Source of the DNA: Treponema sp.
GTDB taxonomy: Bacteria; Spirochaetota; Spirochaetia; Treponematales; Treponemataceae
NCBI GenBank assembly: GCA_024693715.1
Contig: JAILKS010000002.1
Coordinates: forward strand, 1-51,661
DNA: 51,661 nucleotides
Direction of reading: 5' to 3'
The notes below the pieces were generated by a model that searched no databases, was not told the DNA's origin, and saw only the letters and a program-made list of their open reading frames with translations. Shown piece after piece: positions 16,605 through 25,792 of this stretch. Numbering within the stretch: the first letter of the stretch is position 1; each line of letters opens with the position of its first letter. The position numbers and the translations under genes were made by a program.

Positions 16605-17864
16605 TTAATCTAAATTGAATATATCAGGATTTATTGTCTGTGAAGGAATTTCTTCAACCTGCATTTCTATCGCTTCTTCTGTTTTATTGCTGTTTGCCAG
16701 TGATGTACTTATATCTCCCAGTCCTATAAATGTAGCTATCGAACTTCCGATTGATGAAAGGACAAATACCAGCAGAACCCGTAAAATTCTGTTTTTATAA
16801 AATCCCCTTATATTCACATCATCCTGTAAAGTGTTCATATCTTCTACTTTCGGTTTATTGATTAACGCCTGAACAATAGCTGTTACAAAACCGCAGCCGA
16901 TGAACGGACACAGGGATGTTATCGGGGCAGATACAAATGCTGTTACAATAGTAAGTAAATTTCCTGCCGCAAGCATTGTTCCTGCTGCTGCAAAAATTCC
17001 ATTCCACAATACCCATGATTTAATCATCTTGGTGCCAAGCTTACTTCCGCCATAAGCAAATCCTGCAACTATTAATGCAATTATTGCAACCGGAATTACC
17101 CATGATACGATTTTTCCAAAAATACCTTTAGGTGGAATTCTATTAATTTCTTCCATATCAATTGTTGCAGTATTATCAGAAAGCTTTTTAAGATTTTCCT
17201 CTACTCCATCAAGATGTCCGGCTCCAAGTACTGCAACTACATTTTTTCCTTCTGCATTCCAGATTTTTGTAGCAAGATATTCATTTCTTTCGTCAATGAG
17301 AACTGTTTTTACAACCGGAAGATATTCTGCAAGTTCATTCATCATTGAATCCATTTCATTTTTATTTTTGATGTCTTCAATTTCCTGAGCTGAATATTCT
17401 TCTTTACTGAAGGCGCTTGCAAAAAGTGCTGATAATAACTTGTTTTTTCCCCAGAAGGAATTTTTTGCCCATGCACGTTTTAAGGTTACCTGAATTGCAC
17501 GGTCTGCCATTACTGTAGGAACATTCAGTTCCTCTGCCTTGTTCATTGCAGCAAGCATTTCATCACCCGGCTGAACACCTACCTTTTGTCCCATCCTTCG
17601 CTGAAAGGATGATAAAACCAGATTTGCAAGAAGAAGAAATCCTTCCTTTCTTTTCAACACTTTGATTATATCAAGCTGCTTATACTTGTCTTTATTCTTT
17701 ATAGAATCTGAACGTTTATCATCAAGTTCAACCGCAACACAATCCGGCTTTAAAGTTTCAATTACTGTTTCTACTTCCTTTATACTTTCTGAACTTACAT
17801 GTGCCGTTCCTATTAAAGTAACATTCTTTCCATTAAGTTTAAGCACCCGTTGAGTCTGACTCAT
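16605..17864 (-). CDS. TraB/GumN-family membrane protein
   Basis: A 419-residue protein of the TraB family ('pheromone shutdown' group), whose biochemical role in bacteria is unsettled; the fold is related to Tiki and erythromycin-esterase-like proteins. Visible motifs are LIGTAHVS near the N-terminus with the paired CVAVELDDKR segment, VLIDERNEYLA, and VLGAGHLDGV, which hold the conserved His and Glu residues. Residues about 255-390 contain several hydrophobic segments, including GNLLTIVTAFVSAPITSLCPFIGCG, so the catalytic part is tethered to the inner membrane. I take the ATG at 17864 because it overlaps the stop of the TPR lipoprotein gene as ATGA; an in-frame ATG at 17879 is also possible. 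Confidence 0.88.
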   Translation of the reverse strand: MSQTQRVLKLNGKNVTLIGTAHVSSESIKEVETVIETLKPDCVAVELDDKRSDSIKNKDKYKQLDIIKVLKRKEGFLLLANLVLSSFQRRMGQKVGVQPGDEMLAAMNKAEELNVPTVMADRAIQVTLKRAWAKNSFWGKNKLLSALFASAFSKEEYSAQEIEDIKNKNEMDSMMNELAEYLPVVKTVLIDERNEYLATKIWNAEGKNVVAVLGAGHLDGVEENLKKLSDNTATIDMEEINRIPPKGIFGKIVSWVIPVAIIALIVAGFAYGGSKLGTKMIKSWVLWNGIFAAAGTMLAAGNLLTIVTAFVSAPITSLCPFIGCGFVTAIVQALINKPKVEDMNTLQDDVNIRGFYKNRILRVLLVFVLSSIGSSIATFIGLGDISTSLANSNKTEEAIEMQVEEIPSQTINPDIFNLD

Positions 17865-19330
17865 TTTTGAACACCCCATTCTGCAAATCTATATTCAAAG
17901 AACATCGGAGCCTGCATTTTAGCAACTTTCGTATAATATTCTTTGGCAAGTTCATCAAATCCATTGATTTCATAATACAAGCCTAAATAGAATAACATTT
18001 TTCCACGTTTAGTGCTATCATCTTCCTTTTGAATTCTTTGAGTAAGGGTTACCTCTGCATTTCTGCTGAAGGAATCGTTGAAAAATCTCACAAGAAGATA
18101 TTCTGTAGAATCCCTTGCAAGTGTTTTCATTGTCTGCTGAACTAATTTTTTTGCATCAAGAGTTTTGCCCTGTTTAAAATAACATGCAGCCGCCAAAAGC
18201 TTATAACACCAGTTGTCATAATATTTATTGGCAGTTAAGAAATATTCACGTGCACTGTCATAATTTCCAAGATGAAATTCAAGCACACCTGCAGATTCAT
18301 ATGCATAAAAATATTCGGGATTTGTCTGAATAACCTTTTTATAATTATATAGCGCATTTTCATAATCGTTCATTTCATCATAACAGCCGGCTCTATATGC
18401 AAACGGAAGAAAATAAGTTGAATCAATTTCTATGCATTTATCCCAGGCTGCAATTGCCTGTTTTCTCTGGCCTCTTGCATTCTGATACAAGCCCAGTTCA
18501 AGATAGTAATTATAATTATATGGATTAATTTCTATTGCCTTTGTTACAAGTTCAACTGCCTGTGCATATTTATTTTCTTCTGAATAAATTTTAGCAAGAA
18601 GAGACATTGCTCCATCGTTATCAGGCTCTTTTTCAAGAAGCTCAAGACTTATCTGTTTTGCTGTTTTAACATCATCCGTATAATAACTGCAAACAGCATA
18701 TCCGTACTTTGCGTCGTAATTTTCAGGTTCAGTTTTAAGAGCTTTTGCATAAGACTGCAGCGCCATCTTATATTTTGCATTTCCAAGATATTCATCACCG
18801 ACCATTATATTTGCCTGAGCATTATCAGGATACTTTGCCAGTAAATCATTTGCTGCCGCTTTATATTCTGCCTTGTTACCCTTTGCTCTTGCGGCAATTG
18901 TAATTATTTCAAGAGCGTCAACATTATCAGGATTTTTTTCAAGAATCTTTCGTGCAACTTCAATTGCTTTATCATACTGACCGTCTGAAATATAAAGTGA
19001 TGCAAGAAGAATCTGTAAATCCTCATCCTTCTGTAATTTTTTAGGAAGATCATCATAAAGCGCAATTGCACCCTTCAAATCACCCTTATTAAGAAGCTCC
19101 TGAAGCTTTCTTGCAAACACAACATTATCCGGTTCCTTTTCTTTTTGTTCGACAGGCTTTTGAATTTCCGGATTATTCTGCTTTCCTTCTTTCTGTTCCT
19201 GTGGCGCTTCTACAGGCGGTACATTTTTATCCTTATTGAATAATTTTGAAATATAATCTGTAACTGCACAACTATTTAAAACTGCTGCACAAATAACTGC
19301 AAATGCGAAAAAAATCTGTCTTTTCTTCAT
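17861..19330 (-). CDS. TPR-repeat lipoprotein
   Basis: A 489-residue protein with a lipoprotein signal (lipobox LNSC, Cys21), a Pro/Glu/Lys-rich linker to about residue 65, and then a near-continuous array of tetratricopeptide repeats to the end (for example DGQYDKAIEVARKILEKNPDN, GNAKYKMALQSYAKALKTEPE and NDYENALYNYKKVIQTNPEY). Such proteins act as scaffolds for envelope complexes. It is translationally coupled to the TraB-family gene by a four-base overlap, which suggests a joint role at the membrane. The divergent neighbour at 19390 is also envelope-associated. Confidence 0.92.
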   Translation of the reverse strand: MKKRQIFFAFAVICAAVLNSCAVTDYISKLFNKDKNVPPVEAPQEQKEGKQNNPEIQKPVEQKEKEPDNVVFARKLQELLNKGDLKGAIALYDDLPKKLQKDEDLQILLASLYISDGQYDKAIEVARKILEKNPDNVDALEIITIAARAKGNKAEYKAAANDLLAKYPDNAQANIMVGDEYLGNAKYKMALQSYAKALKTEPENYDAKYGYAVCSYYTDDVKTAKQISLELLEKEPDNDGAMSLLAKIYSEENKYAQAVELVTKAIEINPYNYNYYLELGLYQNARGQRKQAIAAWDKCIEIDSTYFLPFAYRAGCYDEMNDYENALYNYKKVIQTNPEYFYAYESAGVLEFHLGNYDSAREYFLTANKYYDNWCYKLLAAACYFKQGKTLDAKKLVQQTMKTLARDSTEYLLVRFFNDSFSRNAEVTLTQRIQKEDDSTKRGKMLFYLGLYYEINGFDELAKEYYTKVAKMQAPMFFEYRFAEWGVQK

Positions 19331-19389
19331 ATTAAATTCCCCTACAAACAGTTGAAATTCCCTTAATCATTTACTAAACTATTAACATC

Positions 19390-21135
19390 ATGAGTATGCG
19401 TTCATTTAGAAAAGGAATCGAACTTTTTTTTATTTATCTATTAGTTATTGTCGGCATTTTTGTTCTTCAATTTAGAACTGATTCAAACATTATTGAAAAA
19501 ATAAAAGGCCTTCAGATTACTCTTATAAAAGCAGATAATGATAATTCCGTTACACTGCAGAATAAATTTTCTTTAAGTTATAACGGATTAAATTTTCATT
19601 CAGATGATCAGCAATGTGCAAGAATACGCTACAAGGAAAGCAGAAGCTTTATCAATACAAAGCTTGTTAATTATTCAAAAACAGATTCTTCGTTAACACT
19701 CAATTTTTCAGATGATATAAACATCACCTTTGAGGTAATCGGTGACAGCGAAGAGGCACCTTTATCTGTTCATGTAAGTTTACCAGAGGATGCAGAAGCA
19801 TTTTATCTTCCATACAATTTTTCTTATAACATGAAGATAACAAAAGAAGAAGGAAATAAGATTCTTCTGGCAGGAAAAAAATCTGCATGGAGCTTTACTA
19901 CTAATCAGGTTCAGGATGGATACGTTTACTTTACAAGAAACGATGCAATGGCATATTACCAGACTTATGATGATACAAAGAAATTTACATTTGACAGTCT
20001 TACAGAACTTGCACTCGCAGACGAAGCTGAATATAAAAACACTGTCAGCAATATTAAAAACAATCTGATTTCATCATTTAAAAACTCATCGGAAGGCAGT
20101 TCATCAGAGCTTGCAGTAATTGCTTACGTCGCTGCAATGGCTGAAAACGGAAAATATCAGCAGGCAATAGATGAAATTCCTGCTTCCTTCAAGAAGAGTG
20201 ATTCAAGAACATATCTTTCATCACCATATTTCAATAATCTTGATAAGATGAATTCAACTCTCGACAAATTCACTGCAGATTTCCAAAAGAAAATAAAAGA
20301 AAGCGCAGAAGACGGTTCTCTTGAAATATTTACTACTAAAAATCTTGCCGCCTTCCTCTGCATTGATTCAGACAGAGAAACAGTTCTTTCACTTCTTAAC
20401 AATGCGGTTAATGCAGATGCCGAAAGCTGTTCTCTCGCAGTTGCAACCGGAATTATTCAAACTTACGATGAACTTTACGCTATGGACAAAAATCTTTCAT
20501 CTGTCTTATCACCGGCAATTGAAAAGTTCATTTCAAAGATTGCAGACAACTGTATGTTTGACAACAATGTACTTACTATCAGTGAAAATGATCAGTTCCT
20601 TTCTGTATTACAGGCAGCAGATATCGGTCTTGCCCTAATGCGTTATGGTGAAGCAAACGGAAATCAGACTTACTTAAAAGCAGGAAGATTCATTGTTAAC
20701 TCTTATCTTACAGACGCTTCGTTTGACCTTAAAACTCTTGCAAATCTATATCCGAAATTTGCATATAAAAATACATATTATCCTCACATCCAGCTTATCA
20801 ACTCAGATCCTGACGATATTATCTGGGCATGGACTTGTGCAAAGGATATTACTTCAGAAAGAGATGCAGACGACAATCTTACTCTTGAAATTGAATTCCC
20901 GCTCGGAGACATTCATTATGTAATTTTCAAGGGATTGCCTAAGTTCACGACAATTTATATCTACGATCTTGCTTTCAGAACAGACCCAAGATTCGAAACA
21001 TATAACTCTTCAGGATACGTATACAAAGAAAACGGATACACTCTGCTTCTTAAATCAAGACACAAATCTAAGGTTGAAACTGTACGCATGGTTTATTCAG
21101 GCTTACCGGCTCATAAACCTGCACCAAAAAACTAG
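19390..21135 (+). CDS. Membrane-anchored extracytoplasmic protein of unknown function
   Basis: A 581-residue protein not assigned to a family. One hydrophobic anchor at residues 10-27 follows a basic N-terminus, so the remainder is probably outside the inner membrane. The first 200 residues look strand-rich (SYNGLNFHSDDQQCARIRY, then SVHVSLPEDAEAFYLPYNFSY); the middle 210-450 is helical with alternating short helices, like a repeat solenoid; the end is again strand-rich with a YTLLLKSRHKSKVETVRMVYSG stretch. A second ATG two codons later is an equally good start. It is followed 21 bases later by ettA. Confidence 0.75.
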   Translation: MSMRSFRKGIELFFIYLLVIVGIFVLQFRTDSNIIEKIKGLQITLIKADNDNSVTLQNKFSLSYNGLNFHSDDQQCARIRYKESRSFINTKLVNYSKTDSSLTLNFSDDINITFEVIGDSEEAPLSVHVSLPEDAEAFYLPYNFSYNMKITKEEGNKILLAGKKSAWSFTTNQVQDGYVYFTRNDAMAYYQTYDDTKKFTFDSLTELALADEAEYKNTVSNIKNNLISSFKNSSEGSSSELAVIAYVAAMAENGKYQQAIDEIPASFKKSDSRTYLSSPYFNNLDKMNSTLDKFTADFQKKIKESAEDGSLEIFTTKNLAAFLCIDSDRETVLSLLNNAVNADAESCSLAVATGIIQTYDELYAMDKNLSSVLSPAIEKFISKIADNCMFDNNVLTISENDQFLSVLQAADIGLALMRYGEANGNQTYLKAGRFIVNSYLTDASFDLKTLANLYPKFAYKNTYYPHIQLINSDPDDIIWAWTCAKDITSERDADDNLTLEIEFPLGDIHYVIFKGLPKFTTIYIYDLAFRTDPRFETYNSSGYVYKENGYTLLLKSRHKSKVETVRMVYSGLPAHKPAPKN

Positions 21136-21156
21136 AAAAAATATTACAGAGGAAAA

Positions 21157-22893
21157 ATGGCTAAAACATTCGACGATAAAAAAATAATCTACACGATGGA
21201 TCGTGTCGGACGTGCTTACGGAACAAAAGTTGTCCTTAAGGATATAAGCATTTCATATTATTACGGAGCAAAAATCGGTGTAGTTGGACCAAATGGAGCG
21301 GGAAAATCATCCCTTTTCAAAATTCTGGCAGGAATCGATAAAGATTACACTGGAGAAACAAAGCTTCTTGAAGGATATACTTTAGGCTACCTTGAACAGG
21401 AACCGTATCTTGAACTGGGAAAAACAGTAATGGAAATTGTAAAGGAAGGTGTAAAGCCCGTTACTGATTTACTCGAAGAATTTGATAAAATTAACGAAGC
21501 ATTTGGTGATCCAGATGCAGATTTTGATAAGCTTTGTGCAAGACAGGCAGAGGTTCAGGAAAAGCTTGATTTAATGGATGCCTGGAATCTTGACAATAAT
21601 CTTGAGCTTGCGATGGATGCACTCCGATGTCCTCCTGCAGATCAGGTGGTTGATGTTCTTTCGGGTGGTGAACGACGACGTGTTGCTTTATGCCGCCTTC
21701 TTCTTCAAAGACCTGATATCCTTCTTCTTGATGAACCTACAAACCATCTTGATGCAGAAACTGTAGCATGGCTTGAAAAACATCTTCATGACTATCCTGG
21801 AACTGTAATTGCAATAACCCACGACCGCTACTTCCTCGATGATGTTGCCGGTTGGATTCTGGAGCTTGACCGTGGAGAAGGTTATCCGTTCAAGGGAAAT
21901 TATTCAAGCTGGCTCGAACAGAAAAATCAGCGTCTTGCCCTTGAAAATAAAAACGAATCTTTGCGCCAGAAAGAAATTCAGCGTGAATTGGAATGGATTC
22001 ACATGAGCGCTAAAGGACGTCAGGCAAAGCATAAAGAACACATCACACGATATAACGAGCTTATGGCTCAGGAAAGCAAAAAACAGCTTAAAGATACACA
22101 AATATCAATTCCGGCAGGTCCACGTCTTGGAAATCAGGTAATAGATTTGGAAAATGTTACAAAATCTTTTGGTGACAAGCTTCTCTTTGAAAATCTGAAT
22201 GTCCATATTCCTGCAGGAGCAATCGTCGGTATAGTCGGACCGAACGGTGCGGGTAAAACAACCTTATTCAAAATGATTACAGGTGCTGCCGGTTTTGAAG
22301 GCGGTGAAAGCTGCGACAGTGGTGAAATAAAAATCGGTTCAACAGTAAAGCTTGTCTATGTCGATCAGATGAGAAGCAAGCTTGATATGAATAAAACTGT
22401 ATACGAAACACTTGGCGGAGGCGGCGATCTTGTAAGACTCGGTGCGGTTGATGAAAAAGGACGTGCACTTGAAGGCGGTGTCCGTGAAGTAAATGCACAT
22501 GCTTACTGCGGCTGGTTTAATTTTGCAGGAGCAGATCAGAATAAAAAAGTAAGCGTGCTTTCCGGTGGTGAAAGAAACAGACTTAATCTGGGAATGATGC
22601 TTAAAGAAAGCGGTAATGTACTTTTATTCGATGAACCGACAAATGATCTTGATGTTGAAACTATTCGTGCACTTGAAGAAGCCCTCGAAGATTTTGCAGG
22701 CTGTGCACTTGTTGTAAGCCACGACAGATGGTTTTTGGACAGAATCTGCACCCATATTCTTGCATTTGAAAATAATTCAGAAGTAAGATTCTTTGAAGGA
22801 AACTGGTCTGAATATGCTGAATGGAAAATGAAGGAATTCGGAGAAGATGCCGGAGTTCCTAAAAAGACAGTTTACAGAAAACTAAGCCGATAA
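21157..22893 (+). CDS. ettA: ABC-F translation factor EttA
   Basis: A 578-residue soluble ABC-F ATPase with two nucleotide-binding domains joined by a helical arm. Walker A motifs are GPNGAGKSS and GPNGAGKTT, both signature motifs are LSGGER, and both Walker B/D-loops are intact (LLLDEPTNHLD and LLFDEPTNDLD). The opening IIYTMDRVGRAYGTKVVLKDI and the inserted arm after LEQEPYLELGKTVMEIV match the EttA type, which gates the first peptide bond according to the ATP/ADP ratio. AGAGGAAAA precedes the ATG. It sits between an unknown envelope protein and the GH1 gene on the same strand. Confidence 0.94.
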   Translation: MAKTFDDKKIIYTMDRVGRAYGTKVVLKDISISYYYGAKIGVVGPNGAGKSSLFKILAGIDKDYTGETKLLEGYTLGYLEQEPYLELGKTVMEIVKEGVKPVTDLLEEFDKINEAFGDPDADFDKLCARQAEVQEKLDLMDAWNLDNNLELAMDALRCPPADQVVDVLSGGERRRVALCRLLLQRPDILLLDEPTNHLDAETVAWLEKHLHDYPGTVIAITHDRYFLDDVAGWILELDRGEGYPFKGNYSSWLEQKNQRLALENKNESLRQKEIQRELEWIHMSAKGRQAKHKEHITRYNELMAQESKKQLKDTQISIPAGPRLGNQVIDLENVTKSFGDKLLFENLNVHIPAGAIVGIVGPNGAGKTTLFKMITGAAGFEGGESCDSGEIKIGSTVKLVYVDQMRSKLDMNKTVYETLGGGGDLVRLGAVDEKGRALEGGVREVNAHAYCGWFNFAGADQNKKVSVLSGGERNRLNLGMMLKESGNVLLFDEPTNDLDVETIRALEEALEDFAGCALVVSHDRWFLDRICTHILAFENNSEVRFFEGNWSEYAEWKMKEFGEDAGVPKKTVYRKLSR

Positions 22894-22922
22894 AAATATT
22901 CTCATCTATTTTGGAGGAAATC

Positions 22923-24245
22923 ATGAGCTTTAGAAAAGATTTTGTATGGGGTGCTGCAACCGCGGCTTATCAGATTGAAGGCGCATACAAGGAAGACGGA
23001 AAAGGTTTAAACATCTGGGATACCTTTACTCATCAAAAGGGAAAAATCCTTTACGATTCAACCGGTGACATTGCCTGTGATCACTATCATCGCTATAAGG
23101 AAGATGTTAAACTCATGAGCGAACTCGGACTTAAAGCTTACCGTTTTTCTCTTTCCTGGGCACGTATTATTCCTGATGGAAACGGCGAAGTAAATAAAAA
23201 AGGAATTGCATTTTACAACAACCTTATAGATGAGCTTTTAAAATATAATATCACTCCTTACATAACATTGTATCACTGGGATTTACCTTATGAACTTTAT
23301 CTTCGTGGCGGCTGGCTCAATAAGGAAAGCTCAGAATGGTTTGAAAAATATACAAAGGTTGTTGCTGAAAATTTTGGTGACAGAGTAAAGAATTTCATTA
23401 CCTTCAATGAACCTTCTGTTTTTGTCGGATTAGGATACATGAACGGAACTCATGCACCAGGTCTTCAGCTCGGAAATATGGATGCTCTTCGAATCGGACA
23501 CAATATTCTTCTGGCACACGGAAAATCCGTGAAAGTTTTACGAGAGATGGTACCTGACTGTAAGGTTGGAATTACGCTTGCTACAGGTCCTAGAATTCCT
23601 GTTACAAAAAAAGATGAAAAAGCTGCCTATAATTCATATTTCCACGACGGACTTCAAGGATATATATGGTCTACAAATTACTGGATGGATCCGATTGTTT
23701 TTGGAAAATATGGTGAAGGTCTTAAAAAAGAAGCAGGAGAATTTTTCCCTCATGTTACAAGAGATGAAATGCTTACAATTAATCAGCAGATAGATTTTCT
23801 TGGTCTGAATATTTATCAGGCAAGCTATGAAGGTGAATACAAACGTCCAGACGGAACCGCTCACACAGAGCTTTCATGGGATGTTTTTCCTGATGCCTTG
23901 AAATGGGGAGCAAAATTAAATTATCAAAGATATAAGCTTCCGATTTACATTACCGAGAATGGACTTTCATGCCACGACTGGATAAGCCTTGACGGAAAGA
24001 TTCATGATCCTAACAGAATCGATTTTCTTCACCGCTACATAAAAGGTTTACGCGATGCCGCTGATGAAGGTGTAGATGTTCGTGGTTATTTCCAGTGGTC
24101 ACTCATGGATAATTTTGAATGGGCAAGCGGATATAATCCACGCTTTGGAATGATTTTCTGTGATTATGCAACCCAGAAGCGAATACCAAAGGATTCTGCA
24201 TACTGGTATAAATCAGTTATAGAAAACAACGCCGATAATCTTTAA
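22923..24245 (+). CDS. GH1 beta-glucosidase
   Basis: A 440-residue cytoplasmic retaining beta-glucosidase that hydrolyses cellobiose and other aryl- or alkyl-beta-glucosides. The acid/base Glu163 is in TFNEP and the nucleophile Glu345 in TENG, the two invariant GH1 motifs; the N-terminal FVWGAATAAYQIEGA signature and C-terminal WSLMDNFEWASGY substrate block are complete. The length is normal for GH1. The ATG at 22923 is chosen over an in-frame TTG at 22911 because GGAGG at 22913-22917 would lie inside the longer form. No signal peptide, so it competes with the GH94 enzyme for imported cellobiose. No phospho-sugar-specific change can be claimed by eye. Confidence 0.95.
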   Translation: MSFRKDFVWGAATAAYQIEGAYKEDGKGLNIWDTFTHQKGKILYDSTGDIACDHYHRYKEDVKLMSELGLKAYRFSLSWARIIPDGNGEVNKKGIAFYNNLIDELLKYNITPYITLYHWDLPYELYLRGGWLNKESSEWFEKYTKVVAENFGDRVKNFITFNEPSVFVGLGYMNGTHAPGLQLGNMDALRIGHNILLAHGKSVKVLREMVPDCKVGITLATGPRIPVTKKDEKAAYNSYFHDGLQGYIWSTNYWMDPIVFGKYGEGLKKEAGEFFPHVTRDEMLTINQQIDFLGLNIYQASYEGEYKRPDGTAHTELSWDVFPDALKWGAKLNYQRYKLPIYITENGLSCHDWISLDGKIHDPNRIDFLHRYIKGLRDAADEGVDVRGYFQWSLMDNFEWASGYNPRFGMIFCDYATQKRIPKDSAYWYKSVIENNADNL

Positions 24246-24247
24246 CA

Positions 24248-25717
24248 TTAATTGAATTTAATGCTTTTCAACTGACCGGTGCCTCCGCCGACATATTTTA
24301 AATATATCGCGCCGACACCATCAGGAATTATAACTTCAGCAGAATATTCTTCCCACACATTGCTTAAATCTGGTTTAATCACCGCGAGCACTGGTCCGTC
24401 CCATTGAGTTCGGACTTCATAGTGTCCGTAAACATAGCATCTTGAAGAAATAGTAATTTTACTGACATTCTTAAAATCAAAATATTTAAATCCCAGAACT
24501 GCTCCGTCCTTTATATTCGCAATAAATCCTGTGTTATGTTCACCATCCTTTCCTTCCTGCGTAACATAAGGATATTTATCTGAGCCGACATAAGGACAAG
24601 GATCTTTTTCAATAAACATATTTGAAACTATATATGCAGGATACTCACTTTCTGCCTTCAAAGGACCTTCGTTTAATCCGCAGGAAGTAATCTCTACCTG
24701 TTTAATGGAACCGTCTGCTTCAAGCTTTATTCTTTCAGCACATCCCTGTCTCGAATACCATGTATTGTTTGTATGCCTGTGATAGAAAATATAATATTGT
24801 CCGTTTATAAACTCAAAACCTCCGTGATTATTTGCACCATAACATGAAGGCATATCTGCTTTTTTATATGTATCAATATGCATATCACAGTTACTTACAA
24901 TTACACCACCATATTTAAAGCCCGTTACAGGATTCTTGCTGGTTGCATAACAAAGTTCATGCATAACGATGGATGAATAAACGAAATAATAAGTATCATT
25001 CACTTTACGAACAGAAGAAGCTTCGAAAAACTCATGACCTTTAAAACCTTTCCAATTCTCACTGTCAATTTTATAAGGACAGTTTATCTCTTTTGCAGCT
25101 TTTTCAATATCCTTTGAATCTGAACAGGAATACAAATCTCCGGGCACCATGACAACAGGCTCTTCTTCGATAGTAAGCATGTCCTCTCCAACAACAGTTG
25201 CCATTGCTCCGATCCTATCTTTCATATGATTTCCGCAGAACGCAGTATAAAGATAAGTTTTATTTCCTTCAGTTAATACCGCAGGATCAAATTGAGGCAT
25301 ATCACCTTTTCGTTCACCGAGACGAGTTCCGTCTTTATAGTGAACATATCCATAAAACTTATATTTTCCGGCAGGCTTATTGCATACAGCAACAGATACA
25401 TAACCAACCTTATCTAAAACATAATAGAGATAATATTTTCCATCAGGACCTTTTGTTACATCGGGCGCATAAAGACACATTTTGCCCTCTTTATTTACAG
25501 GATCCGTAGTGCGCTGATAAATGACTCCTTCATAACGCCAGTCCGACAAATCCTTTACTGGAGCCGAATAACAGACATAATCTCCGGGACAAAAAATATA
25601 ACCATTAAAAAAATCATGCGAACCGTAAATATAAACTCTGTCGCCAAAAACATGAGGCTCTCCGTCAGGAATATATTCCCACGATGGAAGATATGGATTA
25701 AAAACCTGTTTTTTCAT
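24248..25717 (-). CDS. GH43 glycosidase with CBM6-like domain
   Basis: A 489-residue glycoside hydrolase of family 43 (beta-xylosidase or alpha-L-arabinofuranosidase type). The five-bladed propeller begins with PDGEPHVFGDRVYIYGSHD (catalytic base Asp18), continues with YAPDV (pKa-modulating Asp) and has the acid Glu in the GHEFFEASSV segment. Residues about 365-489 are strand-rich and resemble a CBM6-like beta-sandwich (WDGPVLAVIKPDLSNVWEEY to IYLKYVGGGTGQLKSIKFN). There is no signal peptide, so it acts on imported oligosaccharides. AGGAG lies 5 bases before the ATG. It converges with the GH1 gene after 2 bases and diverges from the GH5 gene. Xylan versus arabinan specificity is not decided. 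Confidence 0.9.
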   Translation of the reverse strand: MKKQVFNPYLPSWEYIPDGEPHVFGDRVYIYGSHDFFNGYIFCPGDYVCYSAPVKDLSDWRYEGVIYQRTTDPVNKEGKMCLYAPDVTKGPDGKYYLYYVLDKVGYVSVAVCNKPAGKYKFYGYVHYKDGTRLGERKGDMPQFDPAVLTEGNKTYLYTAFCGNHMKDRIGAMATVVGEDMLTIEEEPVVMVPGDLYSCSDSKDIEKAAKEINCPYKIDSENWKGFKGHEFFEASSVRKVNDTYYFVYSSIVMHELCYATSKNPVTGFKYGGVIVSNCDMHIDTYKKADMPSCYGANNHGGFEFINGQYYIFYHRHTNNTWYSRQGCAERIKLEADGSIKQVEITSCGLNEGPLKAESEYPAYIVSNMFIEKDPCPYVGSDKYPYVTQEGKDGEHNTGFIANIKDGAVLGFKYFDFKNVSKITISSRCYVYGHYEVRTQWDGPVLAVIKPDLSNVWEEYSAEVIIPDGVGAIYLKYVGGGTGQLKSIKFN

Positions 25718-25777
25718 TAAGACTCCTGCATAATTCTTATTTTCCTTTTTAATAATATCATTTTTTTATAATTAGTG

Positions 25778-25783
25778 TATAAT
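25778..25783 (+). promoter_or_regulatory. -10 box close to the GH5 ATG
   Basis: TATAAT at 25778-25783 ends 9 bases before the ATG at 25793; a second TATAAT lies at 25767-25772. There is no Shine-Dalgarno sequence, so the mRNA leader would be absent or only a few bases. Confidence 0.45.
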
Positions 25784-25792
25784 AATACCATT

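Noticed and set aside
22911..22922. Longer GH1 protein from a TTG at 22911
   Set aside because: The strong GGAGG ribosome site lies within this extension and points to the ATG at 22923.
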